64,000 nt of DNA from Acidobacteriota bacterium (lineage in GTDB: Bacteria > Acidobacteriota > Vicinamibacteria > Vicinamibacterales > CAVVIG01), in assembly GCA_003222395.1 (NCBI GenBank), contig QHWB01000030.1:110221-174220 (forward strand), written 5' to 3'. Positions 34,772 to 43,179 of the stretch are shown piece after piece. The translations under genes were made by a program, and so were the position numbers. A model generated the notes under the pieces. That model did no database searches. It was given only the letters and a program-made list of their open reading frames with translations, and was not told the DNA's origin. The first letter of the stretch is position 1. Each line of letters starts with the position of its first letter.

Positions 34772-34852
34772 GTTGCTGGTTGCCGGTTGCCGGGGGGCTG
34801 GTTGCTGGGGGCTGGTTGCTGGGGGCTGGTTACTGGGGCTGGGGCGCCGTTC
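34772..34852. repeat. GGGGGCTGGTTGCT minisatellite
   Basis: Repeats of GGTTGCTGGGGGCT about 14 bp long, four to five copies, directly after the PQQ gene. Related to the minisatellite in galT. Followed at 34858-34883 by a copy of the dispersed palindrome (GTAGCGCGAGGCTTTCAGCC). Confidence 0.75.
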
Positions 34853-34900
34853 CGGTTGTAGCGCGAGGCTTTCAGCCGAGCGCATGGCAAAGGAGGCACT

Positions 34901-35035
34901 GTGAACAGAGCTTCATCGCCAGCCGGCAAACACGGCATCACTCGCTTCGTCAACGGGCGAATCGCCGAAGAGTGGGTCGAATTCGACGGCCTCAGCCTGC
35001 TCCAGCAGCTCGGCGTCGTTCCGCAGATGACTTAG
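34901..35035 (+). pseudogene. SnoaL-like ester cyclase, C-terminal fragment
   Basis: 44 codons: after a short leader, HGITRFVNGRIAEEWVEFD and GLSLLQQLGVVP, the typical last strand and helix of SnoaL-like cyclases (about 130 aa when whole). The 5' two-thirds are missing, replaced by the repeat block upstream. Confidence 0.6.
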
Positions 35036-35091
35036 CCGCAACAGGATGCTCAATCTGTTCCAAGAAGCGAGCTGCGGCTCAGCGATGATCG

Positions 35092-35424
35092 CTAAGCCGC
35101 GCGCCTTCGCGACCTTTGGCTCAAGAGGCGGGCAACATCTCGACGACTGGCGCCAAGGCGAAACAGCGAACGCAGCAGCAAATCTGTACTGACGGTCCGG
35201 TCTGCGGCTTCCATTTTCGCGACGCGTGATTGGCTGGATCCGAATCGTTCCGCGACCTCCGTCTGGGTCAAGCCCAGATGTTCACGCCACTGTCGCAGAC
35301 CGGCCGCCAATGCGAGTTTGGTTTCGATGAATCGGCGCTCGTCGTCGGACAGGTTCAGGAAGTCGCCGGCATCGCCGATGACCCATCCGGCGCGCTCCAG
35401 CCGCCGGCGCTTATCTTTTCGCAT
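35092..35424 (-). CDS. XRE-family antitoxin-type regulator
   Basis: 110 aa. The HTH is at about residues 45-85: LRQWREHLGLTQTEVAERFGSSQSRVAKMEAADRTVS. It is the antitoxin half of a HigBA-type pair, with the toxin gene upstream overlapping its start. Because the toxin is truncated, this is probably an orphan antitoxin now. Conserved and open throughout. Confidence 0.75.
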   Translation of the reverse strand: MRKDKRRRLERAGWVIGDAGDFLNLSDDERRFIETKLALAAGLRQWREHLGLTQTEVAERFGSSQSRVAKMEAADRTVSTDLLLRSLFRLGASRRDVARLLSQRSRRRAA

Positions 35425-35608
35425 GTTGCCGATCCTTCTGCGATGCTGTGAGCCGATGGTATTCGTTCAAACGGCGGCGACACGCCGTGACGACGACCTT
35501 CGGAGTCGCCTCAGTCTGTTTGCGGAACACGTCGAGGATCGCTATCGCGTCGCCTGCGATGTGGTACATGATCCGCCAGCTGATTTTCGCGTCGACGATA
35601 TCGGCCCA
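35411..35608 (-). pseudogene. HigB/Gp49-like toxin, 5'-truncated
   Basis: The minus strand reads ADIVDAKISWRIMYHIAGD, then AIAILDVFRKQTEATPK and a C-terminal CRRRLNEYHRL, ending TAA inside the start of the antitoxin gene. This is the last 60 or so residues of a phage-derived Gp49-like toxin (about 110 aa). Just upstream the frame meets TAA within the vapB operator palindrome, so the N-terminal half is gone. The junction with vapBC is the break point. Confidence 0.65.
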
Positions 35609-35621
35609 TTACCATGGTAAT
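35608..35621. promoter_or_regulatory. vapB operator palindrome
   Basis: ATTACCATGGTAAT is a perfect 14-bp palindrome ending one base before the vapB ATG. AbrB-type antitoxins bind such sites to repress their operon. No separate ribosome site is seen. Confidence 0.65.
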
Positions 35622-35891
35622 ATGTCCGTCGTGCCCCTCGCTCATTCGAAACTCACCGCACAGGGTCAGATTTCCGTTCCGGCCAAGGTCCGTCAGAGGC
35701 TTGGCGTCGGCCCGGGTTCGGTTCTGGAATGGGACGATGAGGGCGATAGAGTCGTCGTTCGCAAGGCGGGTCGCTTTACATCCGAGGATATTCACAGGTC
35801 CCTCTTTTCGAAGACTCCCAGACGTCGAACCGCTGCGGAGATGAAGGCCGGCATTCGCCGGTACATCAAACGGCGCCATGCGAGCCGTTGA
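35622..35891 (+). CDS. vapB: AbrB/MazE-type antitoxin (VapB)
   Basis: 89 aa. The swapped-hairpin AbrB domain is at residues 7-52: HSKLTAQGQISVPAKVRQRLGVGPGSVLEWDDEGDRVVVRKAG. The C-terminal tail (SEDIHRSLF, then a basic helix) would bind the toxin. It overlaps the PIN toxin gene by 14 nt. Start fixed by the operator and homology; the longer upstream reading would include the HigB remnant region. Confidence 0.82.
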   Translation: MSVVPLAHSKLTAQGQISVPAKVRQRLGVGPGSVLEWDDEGDRVVVRKAGRFTSEDIHRSLFSKTPRRRTAAEMKAGIRRYIKRRHASR

Positions 35892-36258
35892 TACCAGTGT
35901 GCTCGTCCGGCTCGTCACGCGAGACGATACGAAACAGGTTGCCGCGGCCGAAGCGTTCGTCGCCCATGCAGCATGGGTTCCACATCTGGCGCTCGTTGAG
36001 GCCACGTGGGTGCTTGCATCCGTCTACAATCGCGGTCCGGAGGCAATTGCCACCGCCGTCGACATGCTGCTGAACCACGAACACCTCACATTGCAGGACG
36101 CGGATGTGGTCGTCGCGGCCGTCGAGCATTTCCGGCGACGGCCGTCGGTCGGCTTTTCGGATTGCCTGATGGTCGCGGTCACCCGGAAAGCCGGGCACGG
36201 ACCGCTCGGAACGTTCGACCACGATCTCGGCAAACTCGATGGCGCCGTGCGACTATGA
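35878..36258 (+). CDS. vapC: PIN-domain toxin (VapC)
   Basis: 126 aa PIN ribonuclease. Acidic residues of the active site are visible: AVDTSVLVRL at the N-terminus, Glu in LALVEATWVL, Asp in VGFSDCLMVAV and Asp in GTFDHDLGKL. All four positions are kept, so the toxin looks functional. Its partner is encoded just before it. Typical of VapC toxins that cut tRNA or rRNA. Confidence 0.85.
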   Translation: MRAVDTSVLVRLVTRDDTKQVAAAEAFVAHAAWVPHLALVEATWVLASVYNRGPEAIATAVDMLLNHEHLTLQDADVVVAAVEHFRRRPSVGFSDCLMVAVTRKAGHGPLGTFDHDLGKLDGAVRL

Positions 36259-36304
36259 ATGCGCACGTAGCGACCGCGCTGGCGGTCTTGCGCCGCATGG
36301 ACTG

Positions 36305-36721
36305 ATGGCGGACACCAATCGTGAAGGTCGCGAGCGTTGGGGCATCGCACCCTGCTTCATCGTCGACGACGTCGTCGCGACCGCGAATTATTACCGCGAC
36401 AGGCTCGGCTTCGGTTACGAACGCTTCTGGGGCGATCCGCCGTCTTTCTGCATGGTCCGGCGCAGCGGCATCGTGATCATGCTCGCGCAGCTCGAACGAA
36501 CCGGCGTCATGCGGCCCAATCGCTTCGCCGATCCTGAGGGCGGAGCCTGGGACGCGTACATCTGGATACACGATGCCGACGCGCTCAACGCCGAGTTCAA
36601 GTCGAAAGGTGTGAAGATCACGCGCGACGTCTGCGATCAGCCGTACGGCTGCCGCGACTTCGACGTCGAGGACTGCAACGGGTACCGCTTGTGCTTCGGG
36701 CAGGACATCGAAGGAACGTAA
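36305..36721 (+). CDS. VOC-superfamily (bleomycin-resistance/glyoxalase-like) protein
   Basis: 138 aa: IAPCFIVDDVVATANYYRDRLGFGYERFWGDPPSF, then VRRSGIVIMLAQ, DAYIWIHDADALNAEFKSKGVK and CRDFDVEDCNGYRLCFGQD. It has both VOC modules in order. Substrate unknown. Directly followed by a fragment of a second VOC gene. Confidence 0.8.
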   Translation: MADTNREGRERWGIAPCFIVDDVVATANYYRDRLGFGYERFWGDPPSFCMVRRSGIVIMLAQLERTGVMRPNRFADPEGGAWDAYIWIHDADALNAEFKSKGVKITRDVCDQPYGCRDFDVEDCNGYRLCFGQDIEGT

Positions 36722-36743
36722 CGTGTCCGAAGCGAAGCCGCTC

Positions 36744-36837
36744 GCAGGTCCAGCCATACGGCGAAACGGAATTCGTCATCAGCGATCCGAACGGCTACAT
36801 GCTCGTGTTCGCCGAACGGGAGTCAACGACCGGCTGA
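36744..36837 (+). pseudogene. VOC protein, C-terminal fragment
   Basis: About 30 codons: QVQPYGETEFVISDPNGYML, then VFAERESTTG and TGA. This is the closing strand of a VOC protein without the rest. It could be a duplicated tail of the preceding gene or the end of a lost one. Up to 36908 nothing else is seen. Confidence 0.5.
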
Positions 36838-36908
36838 CTGCGTCCGGCTGACTGGCTGTCGTCGCCGCGACGAGGGTCGATATTGAACGACACGTCGACG
36901 CTGTACAT

Positions 36909-38205
36909 CTACGAGGTGGGCAGCTGAAATCCCAAGCCCGCCGCCAGATCGCGAAGGATGACGAACGGGTTCGCTTCGGATGACGGGCACGGCGCGCCGA
37001 ACGGTCCGGGCGGCACCGCGTATTGCGTCGTCCGGCGGTTTCTGCGAGTGAAGTCGAGCGCATCGGCGAGGTTGTTGGCTCCCGCGTCGCGCGCCGTCAG
37101 CGGCTCGAGCCCCCATCGCCACTCGATGAAGCGCAGCACCGACGTGTGATCGAAGACGTCGTGCGCCACGAAGGCGCGCCGCGCCACCGGCGAGATGAGC
37201 AGACACGGCACGCGGAAGCCGCGGCGTCCATCCTGATCGCCTGCCACCTGCGCCGCCGGCGGAATCGGCACCGTGTCCGGCGGCACGTGCTCGAAGAAGC
37301 CGCCCCACTCGTCGTAGTTGATCACGAGCAGCGTCCGCGGCCAGGCCGGGCTCGTCGTCACGGCGCTGTACACCTGATTCAGAAAGGCCTGACCGTTCCG
37401 AATGTCCGCATGCGGATGGTCATCGCTAGTCGTTCCGGTCAGCTCTTCGATGAACCGTGGATCGACGAACGACACGTGCGGAAGCAGCCCCGTCGCGCAC
37501 GCGAGCAGGAACGCGCGATAGGGGCGCGCGATCGGCACGTACTTCGCGCCCCACAACGCGAGAAACGGCGCATCCTGAAAGTAGTAGCGCCCGGTGAGGC
37601 CTGCCTCCGCGATCCGATCCCAGATCGTCGGCAGCGTGCTCGGCTCGAAGGGTATTGCTGATGCGATCGGTCTCGGCGGCGTGTTGGTACATGCGATTCG
37701 GAAACGTCGGTCCCATGAACGCCGCGAAGTACCGATCGCACGCCGTCCAGTCGGTCGCCGCGCGCGCAAAGAACGGCGCGTCGCCCGCCTCGTAATATCC
37801 AATCGCGTACTCGTCGTTGCTGCCGGCGCGCAGCCAGCCGTCGCACGCGCCGCCGTCGTACTCGACACGCGCGCCGTCGTAGGAGTGATCCGGATCCGGA
37901 TGCGCGCAGCCTTGATAGTCGGGCGCGAGCGAATGCGTCGCGTGCGCAATCCCGGCGCGATCGACGTACGTAAGTCCGGCCTGCTTGCCGTCGGCGCCTG
38001 GCAGCCAGCCGAGCATGTGGTCGAACGAGCGATTCTCCATCATCACGACGACGACGTGATCGATGCCCGATCGGGCGGGGTTCGGTCGCGCCGCTGCGCC
38101 GATCCGTTCGGCCAGCGCAGCGTGGCGGCCGAGCGCGATCGCTCCGGTTCCGATCGCCGCCGATTCGAGAAATTTTCTGCGCGAGACGCCACGTCGCCCT
38201 GCCAT
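36909..38205 (-). pseudogene. Tat-exported phosphoesterase (phospholipase C/acid phosphatase family), frameshifted
   Basis: The first part starts MAGRRGVSRRKFLESAAIG (Tat) and has VVVVMMENRSFDHMLGWLPG and GPTFPNRMYQH, the family's metal-site motifs. It runs in one frame to about ETDRISNT (near 37650). The continuation FEPSTLPTIWDRIAEAG, then VINYDEWGGFFEHV and VARRAFVAHDVFDHTSVLRFIEWR, lies in another frame. Joined, the product would be about 430 aa, the family's normal size. One indel in the ACCCTTCGA stretch explains it: true decay or a sequencing error. Confidence 0.75.
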
Positions 38206-38337
38206 GTGTGTGTACCTCGGCGCGGAACCTTACAAGCGCGATACCAGGTCAACGCGCCGATTTCAGCAGGTGTCGTTCACGTGTGATTTGTTCACGGGCA
38301 GGTCAGCCGTCGGCGCAATGGCCGGTCGACGGCGGTC

Positions 38338-39531
38338 TCAGGCGGCGCCGTGCGCGCGAAGGCGATCGGCGATTGCAGGCTGACCGCAGTATACGGCCCA
38401 GCCGAGCGGCGTGCCCTGATAGATCGTGTCCTTCATGTCCAGTCTCGCGCCGCGCTCGATCAGCAGTCGGACGACGGCCTCATGACCAGCCGCAACAGCC
38501 TGATGCAACGGCGTCGAGTGCGCGTGGTTGCCCTTCGGATTGTACCGGTTGGGATCCTCTCCGGCGTCGAGCAGCATGCCGACGATGTCCACGTGACCGT
38601 GCTGCGCGGCCAGAGCGAGCGCCCGATGGCGGTCCTCGCCGGTCGCACCGGTGAGCAGCTGACGCGTCTGGTCGAAACGGCCCAGTCCGGCGGCCGCGGC
38701 GACGTGGTCTACGCGCGCGCCGCCGCGGACGAGCGCCTCGGCCGCGTCGCGGAAACCAAACGCCAGCGCCGTCATCAAGGGCGACGTCCACGCGCCGGCG
38801 CCTTTCGGTTCGAGCGAGGCGCCGAAATCGACGAGCACGTCGACGAGCGCCGACTGCACGCCTGCCTGCGACGGAGGCGTGCTCGACACGAGCATGCTCA
38901 GCGTCGTGCATTCGCCGCCATACATGTCCGCAAGAGCGTCGACCTCGGCGCCGGCCTTCAACAGCATCGTCGCGATGGCCACGGCATTGGCCGGAGATTT
39001 CTGACGGTAGCCTTCGACGCCGTTCGCCGCGATGTAGTGCAGCAGGGTCGCCCGGTGGCGCGGCGGATCGAATTTCGTGACGCGCGCCGAACGGGCCCGA
39101 ACGAGGTCTGGATGCGCGCCGAGCAGCGACGCCAGCAACGCCTCGTCTCCATTGATCACCGCTTCGACGGCTGATTCAAAGCGCGAGATCGGAGAATCGT
39201 CGCGCGTCACGGCGTCGGCGTATTCGGCAAGCTGCGGCCAGCCGCCGAAGTCGTACCAGCGCGCGATCGTGAGTTGTGCATCCGACAGATCGAACGTGAC
39301 GCTCCGCGCCTCGGCGTCCGACATCTTCCGCGGCAGCCATGTGATTTCGGCGTCCAGAAAGCGCGGATGGTTGTGTCTGATGATGCGAACCGCATCCGGG
39401 TCGCCTTCGCGCCACGCGTCGACGAGCGCGCGAGCCTGCGCGTCGTATTCCGCGAGCGCCGCGCGATACGGCAGGTGCGCGAGCTTCACGATTGCGAACT
39501 GACGTTCGAGGCCACCGGCACGGCTCCTCAC
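38338..39531 (-). CDS. ankyrin-repeat protein
   Basis: 397 aa. The N-terminal 110 residues are a conserved helical domain (DAWREGDPDAVRIIRHNHPRFL, DAQLTIARWYDFGGWPQLAEYA). They are followed by about seven ankyrin repeats: RATLLHYIAANGVEG, NAVAIATMLLKAGAEVD, TSPLMTALAFGFRDAAEALVRGGARVD, ALALAAQHGHVDIVGMLLDAGEDPN, and STPLHQAVAAGHEAVVRLLIERGARLD. Cytoplasmic, probably protein-binding. Divergent from the acetyltransferase gene with only 16 nt between starts. Confidence 0.82.
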   Translation of the reverse strand: MRSRAGGLERQFAIVKLAHLPYRAALAEYDAQARALVDAWREGDPDAVRIIRHNHPRFLDAEITWLPRKMSDAEARSVTFDLSDAQLTIARWYDFGGWPQLAEYADAVTRDDSPISRFESAVEAVINGDEALLASLLGAHPDLVRARSARVTKFDPPRHRATLLHYIAANGVEGYRQKSPANAVAIATMLLKAGAEVDALADMYGGECTTLSMLVSSTPPSQAGVQSALVDVLVDFGASLEPKGAGAWTSPLMTALAFGFRDAAEALVRGGARVDHVAAAAGLGRFDQTRQLLTGATGEDRHRALALAAQHGHVDIVGMLLDAGEDPNRYNPKGNHAHSTPLHQAVAAGHEAVVRLLIERGARLDMKDTIYQGTPLGWAVYCGQPAIADRLRAHGAA

Positions 39532-39547
39532 TATAATCGGTCAGCCG

Positions 39548-40372
39548 ATGTATTCAAGGGCGGAGCTCGCATCCGCGTTTCGAGCGATCGGCGTCGCCGC
39601 CGCGGACACCGTCATGCTGCACGCGTCGATACGCGCCGTGGGCCCGGTCGCCGGCGGGCCCGATCAGATTCACCTCGCGCTCAAGGACGCGCTGACGCCG
39701 GACGGGACGCTCATCATGTACGCGAGCTGTCCCGAATACGTGGACGAAGTCGGACGCGGGCATCTGGATGCGGAACAGGAGCGCGAGCTCGTCGAGAAGT
39801 TGCCGGCGTTCGATCCGTTCACGGCAAGATCGCAGCGCGAAAACGGCGCGCTGGTCGAGCTCTTTCGAACGTATCCCGACTCAGTCGTCAATCCCCACGT
39901 GGCGCGGTTCGTCGTGTGGGGACGGCAGAGCGGCCATCTGATCGCGCCGCAGCCATGGGACTACGCGTTCGGTCGCGCTTCGCTGCTCGATCGGTTCGTC
40001 GCCCTCGGCGGAAAAATCCTCCTCCTCGGCTGCGATCACGATACCGTCACGTTTCTGCACTACGCGGAGCACATCGTCGACATCGACGGCAAACGCGTGG
40101 CGAGATTCAAGGTACCGATCGAGGAGAACGGGACTCGCGTGTGGCGTGAAATGGCGGAAGTCGATACGTCCGATCGCGGCGCCCACCCGGGCTGGCCGGA
40201 TCGCTTCTTCGCGCAGATCGTGGACGCGTATCTGGCGCAGACGGGCAACAGCGGCGGGCGGGTCGGCGACGCGCCGTCGTTTCTCCTGGAGGCGCGCGGA
40301 CTGCTTCAGTTCGCGCTGCCCGTCATGCAGGCAGTGGCGGCCGACCGGACTAGTTCTGGCCGCGGGTCTTGA
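39548..40372 (+). CDS. AAC(3)-family N-acetyltransferase
   Basis: 274 aa. It has the antibiotic acetyltransferase family layout: LASAFRAIGVAAADTVMLHASIRAVG, GGPDQIHLALKDALTPDGTLIM, NPHVARFVVWG, then LDRFVALGGKILLLGCDHDTVTFLHYAEH with the conserved His/Glu. The family acetylates the 3-amino group of aminoglycosides, but chromosomal members often have other or unknown substrates. Resistance cannot be assumed. Confidence 0.8.
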   Translation: MYSRAELASAFRAIGVAAADTVMLHASIRAVGPVAGGPDQIHLALKDALTPDGTLIMYASCPEYVDEVGRGHLDAEQERELVEKLPAFDPFTARSQRENGALVELFRTYPDSVVNPHVARFVVWGRQSGHLIAPQPWDYAFGRASLLDRFVALGGKILLLGCDHDTVTFLHYAEHIVDIDGKRVARFKVPIEENGTRVWREMAEVDTSDRGAHPGWPDRFFAQIVDAYLAQTGNSGGRVGDAPSFLLEARGLLQFALPVMQAVAADRTSSGRGS

Positions 40373-40466
40373 CCAGCTGCAGCACGAGGCCGAGGACGAG
40401 GCGAGCGGTCCCGAGCGGAACGGCGGCGCTGACGGCAAGAGCGGCAAGACCGACGAGAGTGGACAT
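40350..40466 (-). CDS. putative 38-aa membrane peptide
   Basis: MSTLVGLAALAVSAAVPLGT is followed by ARLVLGLVLQLVKTRGQN and TAG. Two hydrophobic stretches around a PLGT turn, with a basic end. AAGG is 9 nt before the ATG. Its 3' end is antisense to the last 23 nt of the acetyltransferase gene. Too short for homology arguments; composition and ribosome site are the only support. Confidence 0.45.
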   Translation of the reverse strand: MSTLVGLAALAVSAAVPLGTARLVLGLVLQLVKTRGQN

Positions 40467-40521
40467 TGAAACCGACCTTCACGGGGGATATCGGCGAGCC
40501 ACCGGCGCGACTTTAGACCGT

Positions 40522-40545
40522 GGCAGGCCTGAAGGCCTGCGCTAC
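40522..40545. repeat. dispersed palindrome copy
   Basis: GGCAGGCCTGAAGGCCTGCG then CTAC, between the small peptide and the SDR gene. The 11-bp half matches are exact. Confidence 0.65.
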
Positions 40546-40580
40546 CCGAGCAGACAGATGCGGCGACTTTAGGGCTGCAC

Positions 40581-41366
40581 TTACAGCTTCGGAATCGAGA
40601 GGCCGCCGTCGACGTCGATGACCGAGCCGCTGGCATAAGGAAAGTCGCCGCGCAGCAGCGCCGAGACGACCCGGCCGACGTCTTCAGGGGTCCCCCACCG
40701 CCGTGCCGGCACGAGGCCGTCGGCTATCCGCGTGTCATAGGCCTCGCGAACCGGAGCGGTCATGTCGGTGGCGATGATCCCCGGCCGGACTTCGTAGACC
40801 GGGATGCCGTGATCGGCCAGCCTGAGGGCGAACAGCCGCGCCGCCATCGACAGGCCGGCCTTGCTCACGCAGTACTCTCCTCTGTTCGTCGACGCCAGGA
40901 CGGCCGAGACCGACGTGACGAACACGATCGCGGCGGGCGCATCGGTCTGCTCGCGGCGCTGCGTCACAAGAAGCCTCGCGACATGCTGCGTGAGGAAGTA
41001 CGGACCCTGCAGATTCGTGCGCAGAATTTCATCGAAGCTCTCTTCGGTCGCGTCGAGGAGATCGGCGCGGACACGCGGCCCGCGGCCTGCGTTGTTGACG
41101 AGCGCGTTGATACGGCTCCACCGCTCGCGCACAGCGCCAACGAATCTCGGATGATCGGCGGTCCGTGAGACGTCCAGCGTGCGGTACATGACGCCGGCGC
41201 CGCCGGCGCGGAGCTGATCGAGGATCTCGCCGACGGTTTCTTCCGAACGGAGACCGCACAACGCCAGGTCCCAGCCGTCGCGAGCCAGCGCGCGCGCGAT
41301 GCCGAGACCGATGCCGCGCGTGCCGCCGGTGACGATCGCGACCGGCCGGGACCGTTCGGCGGTCAT
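40581..41366 (-). CDS. short-chain dehydrogenase/reductase
   Basis: 261 aa. Rossmann start VAIVTGGTRGIGLGIARALA, NNAGRG, catalytic Ser in FVTSVSAVLAS, YCVSK (Tyr and Lys), and RPGIIATDM. C-terminus GSVIDVDGGLSIPKL. NAD(P)-dependent, sugar or 3-oxoacyl type. It overlaps the GH88 gene (ATGA), so it belongs to the OYE-cupin-GH88-SDR operon and may act on the uronic acid released by GH88. Specific substrate unknown. Confidence 0.85.
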   Translation of the reverse strand: MTAERSRPVAIVTGGTRGIGLGIARALARDGWDLALCGLRSEETVGEILDQLRAGGAGVMYRTLDVSRTADHPRFVGAVRERWSRINALVNNAGRGPRVRADLLDATEESFDEILRTNLQGPYFLTQHVARLLVTQRREQTDAPAAIVFVTSVSAVLASTNRGEYCVSKAGLSMAARLFALRLADHGIPVYEVRPGIIATDMTAPVREAYDTRIADGLVPARRWGTPEDVGRVVSALLRGDFPYASGSVIDVDGGLSIPKL

Positions 41367-42760
41367 GCCGCCGCCTGCACGCGATCGCCGCCGAAGAACG
41401 CGAGGTACGGCCCGTCGCAGGCCAGACGCTGCACGTAGAGCGCGGCTTCGCGTGCGTGGTAGTCGCCCCACTGGCTCGACTCGCCGCGCGGCGTGCGCGC
41501 GCCGGCCGGCACGTGATCCCAGCCGGCGGGCCGATGGTAAACCGAGTGCAGCAGCAGACCCTGATGCCGATCCGATACGCTCAGGTACGGGCCGCTCGGA
41601 TCGAAGAGCGTGTCGAGGATCAGCAGTCCAGCCTGCGCATAGCGCGCTCCGTCATCGCGGCGCTGCGCAAGATACCGACCGAGCCGCAACAGGCCTTGCG
41701 CAGCAATCGCGGCGGCCGAGCTGTCGACCGGCTCGAACTCATTGAACGGATCGGCAGGACGATGACTCCAGTCGCCGAGCGATGAGAGGTTCGGTGCACC
41801 CGAATCCCAGTACGGAATGCCGTCCGACGCCGCGATCTCCATGTAGTAGTCGCTCGTTGCGCACGCGGCATCGAGCATCCACTGCTCGACGGCCGCGCGG
41901 CCGCCGTGCGATGTCAGCGAGTCGTCGTCGACGGTGTCGAGAAACTCCAGCTGTTCGGCGAAGCCGAGCATCGCCCAGGCGAGACCGCGCGTCCATGTGG
42001 TGAACGGCGAGTATCCCTGCTGGCTGTTCGGGCCCCGATACGATCCGTTGGACGCGTTGAAAAGGCTTTCGTGCGCGACGCGCCCGCGTACGTCGTAGCC
42101 GTCGCGTCCGCGGCCGTAATACACGGAGAACTCGGCGGTCGCGCGCGCGTGCTGAATCAGGCGATCGAGCAGGCCGACGCGGGCGTCCTGTTCCTCGAGG
42201 AGCCGATGACCGAGCCGGTCGGCGAGCGCCAGCGCCCGGAGCGAGCGGATCGTATCGGCGAACAATGAGTGCGCGCCGTTGAACGAGTGGATGAAGCCGC
42301 CGCCGGGAATCGGCGTCCAGCGCCGCGCCTGAACGGCGCCGCTCACCATCAGCGCCAGCTCGTAGAAGCGCAGCTCCCACTCGCCGGCATCGAAGCGCCG
42401 CTCGCGCGCGAGCCGCCACAGATTTCCGTACGTGCTGACGTTGTTGAACCCGTGATCGTGAACGCCGGTGTGCGTCAGGTGCGGCGCCATGCGTCCGATC
42501 GTGCGCGAGCGTCCGAGGTCGAGGAACTCGCGGTCGCCGGTGGCGTCGAACTGCAGGAGCGCCGATCCGAACTGAAAGCCCTGGGTCCACTCGGTCCAGC
42601 CGCGCGCGCGATACTGGCCGTCGACGGTGAAGACCGGCGCGCCGTCGTCAGGATTCCAGCTGCGCTCGATCGATCGAATCTTGCGGGCGGAGAGCTCGAA
42701 CACGCGGTCGATGTGCCGCAGCAGATCGCGCGGCGCGCGCTCTCGTCCCGTCGCGATCAT
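41363..42760 (-). CDS. GH88-type unsaturated glucuronyl hydrolase
   Basis: 465 aa, (alpha/alpha)6-barrel enzyme without signal peptide. Conserved GH88 segments are WTEWTQGFQFGSALLQFDATGD, THTGVHDHGFNNVSTYG, the HSLFADTIRSLRAL aspartate helix, YSPFTTWTRGLAWAMLGFAE, YWDSGAP and EPVDSSAAAIAAQGLLRL. It would hydrolyse delta-4,5-unsaturated uronic acids from lyase-cleaved polysaccharides. It overlaps the cupin and SDR genes by ATGA. The intracellular location fits oligosaccharide import. Confidence 0.78.
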   Translation of the reverse strand: MIATGRERAPRDLLRHIDRVFELSARKIRSIERSWNPDDGAPVFTVDGQYRARGWTEWTQGFQFGSALLQFDATGDREFLDLGRSRTIGRMAPHLTHTGVHDHGFNNVSTYGNLWRLARERRFDAGEWELRFYELALMVSGAVQARRWTPIPGGGFIHSFNGAHSLFADTIRSLRALALADRLGHRLLEEQDARVGLLDRLIQHARATAEFSVYYGRGRDGYDVRGRVAHESLFNASNGSYRGPNSQQGYSPFTTWTRGLAWAMLGFAEQLEFLDTVDDDSLTSHGGRAAVEQWMLDAACATSDYYMEIAASDGIPYWDSGAPNLSSLGDWSHRPADPFNEFEPVDSSAAAIAAQGLLRLGRYLAQRRDDGARYAQAGLLILDTLFDPSGPYLSVSDRHQGLLLHSVYHRPAGWDHVPAGARTPRGESSQWGDYHAREAALYVQRLACDGPYLAFFGGDRVQAAA

Positions 42761-43179
42761 TTGATCTCGTACGCGATGAGGACGACGAGATCCTCGCTGC
42801 CGGTTTGTCTCAGACCGTGTGAGCTTCCGGGCCTCGTGAGAATCGCCGTCCCGGGTCCGACGTCAAAGGGCTTGTCGTCGAGCGTCATCACGCCGCGGCC
42901 GCTGAGGACGTAGTAGACCTCGTCTTCGCGCTGCTCGTGGTAGCCGATGCCCGATCCGGGCTTCAGCGCACGCTTGCGGAAGACGAAATGCATGTTCGGC
43001 GTCTTGTCGAAGAACGAATAGCCGACGGTCTGGCCGCCGCCGTTGTGCGTGCCCGGCTCCTGCTTCGCGACGTCGGCATCGTGCTCGACGATGTAGCCGC
43101 CCTTCATTGTCGACCGGGCCGGCTGCGCCGACAGCGCGGCGACGGCGATCATGCTGAATGCGAGTACCCAACGCATCAT
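42757..43179 (-). CDS. exported small cupin protein
   Basis: 140 aa. A signal peptide ([18 protein letters not shown], cleavage near 18) is followed by one cupin: [35 protein letters not shown] with the His and Glu ligands, then [20 protein letters not shown]. Probably binds a sugar or acts as an isomerase; function unknown. The ATG overlaps the stop codon of the OYE-like gene whose end is the tandem repeat. Confidence 0.78.
   Translation of the reverse strand: MMRWVLAFSMIAVAALSAQPARSTMKGGYIVEHDADVAKQEPGTHNGGGQTVGYSFFDKTPNMHFVFRKRALKPGSGIGYHEQREDEVYYVLSGRGVMTLDDKPFDVGPGTAILTRPGSSHGLRQTGSEDLVVLIAYEIK

Noticed and set aside
39548-40372. Aminoglycoside resistance gene
   Set aside because: The family is right, but chromosomal AAC(3)-like proteins often act on other amines; no mobile context is present.
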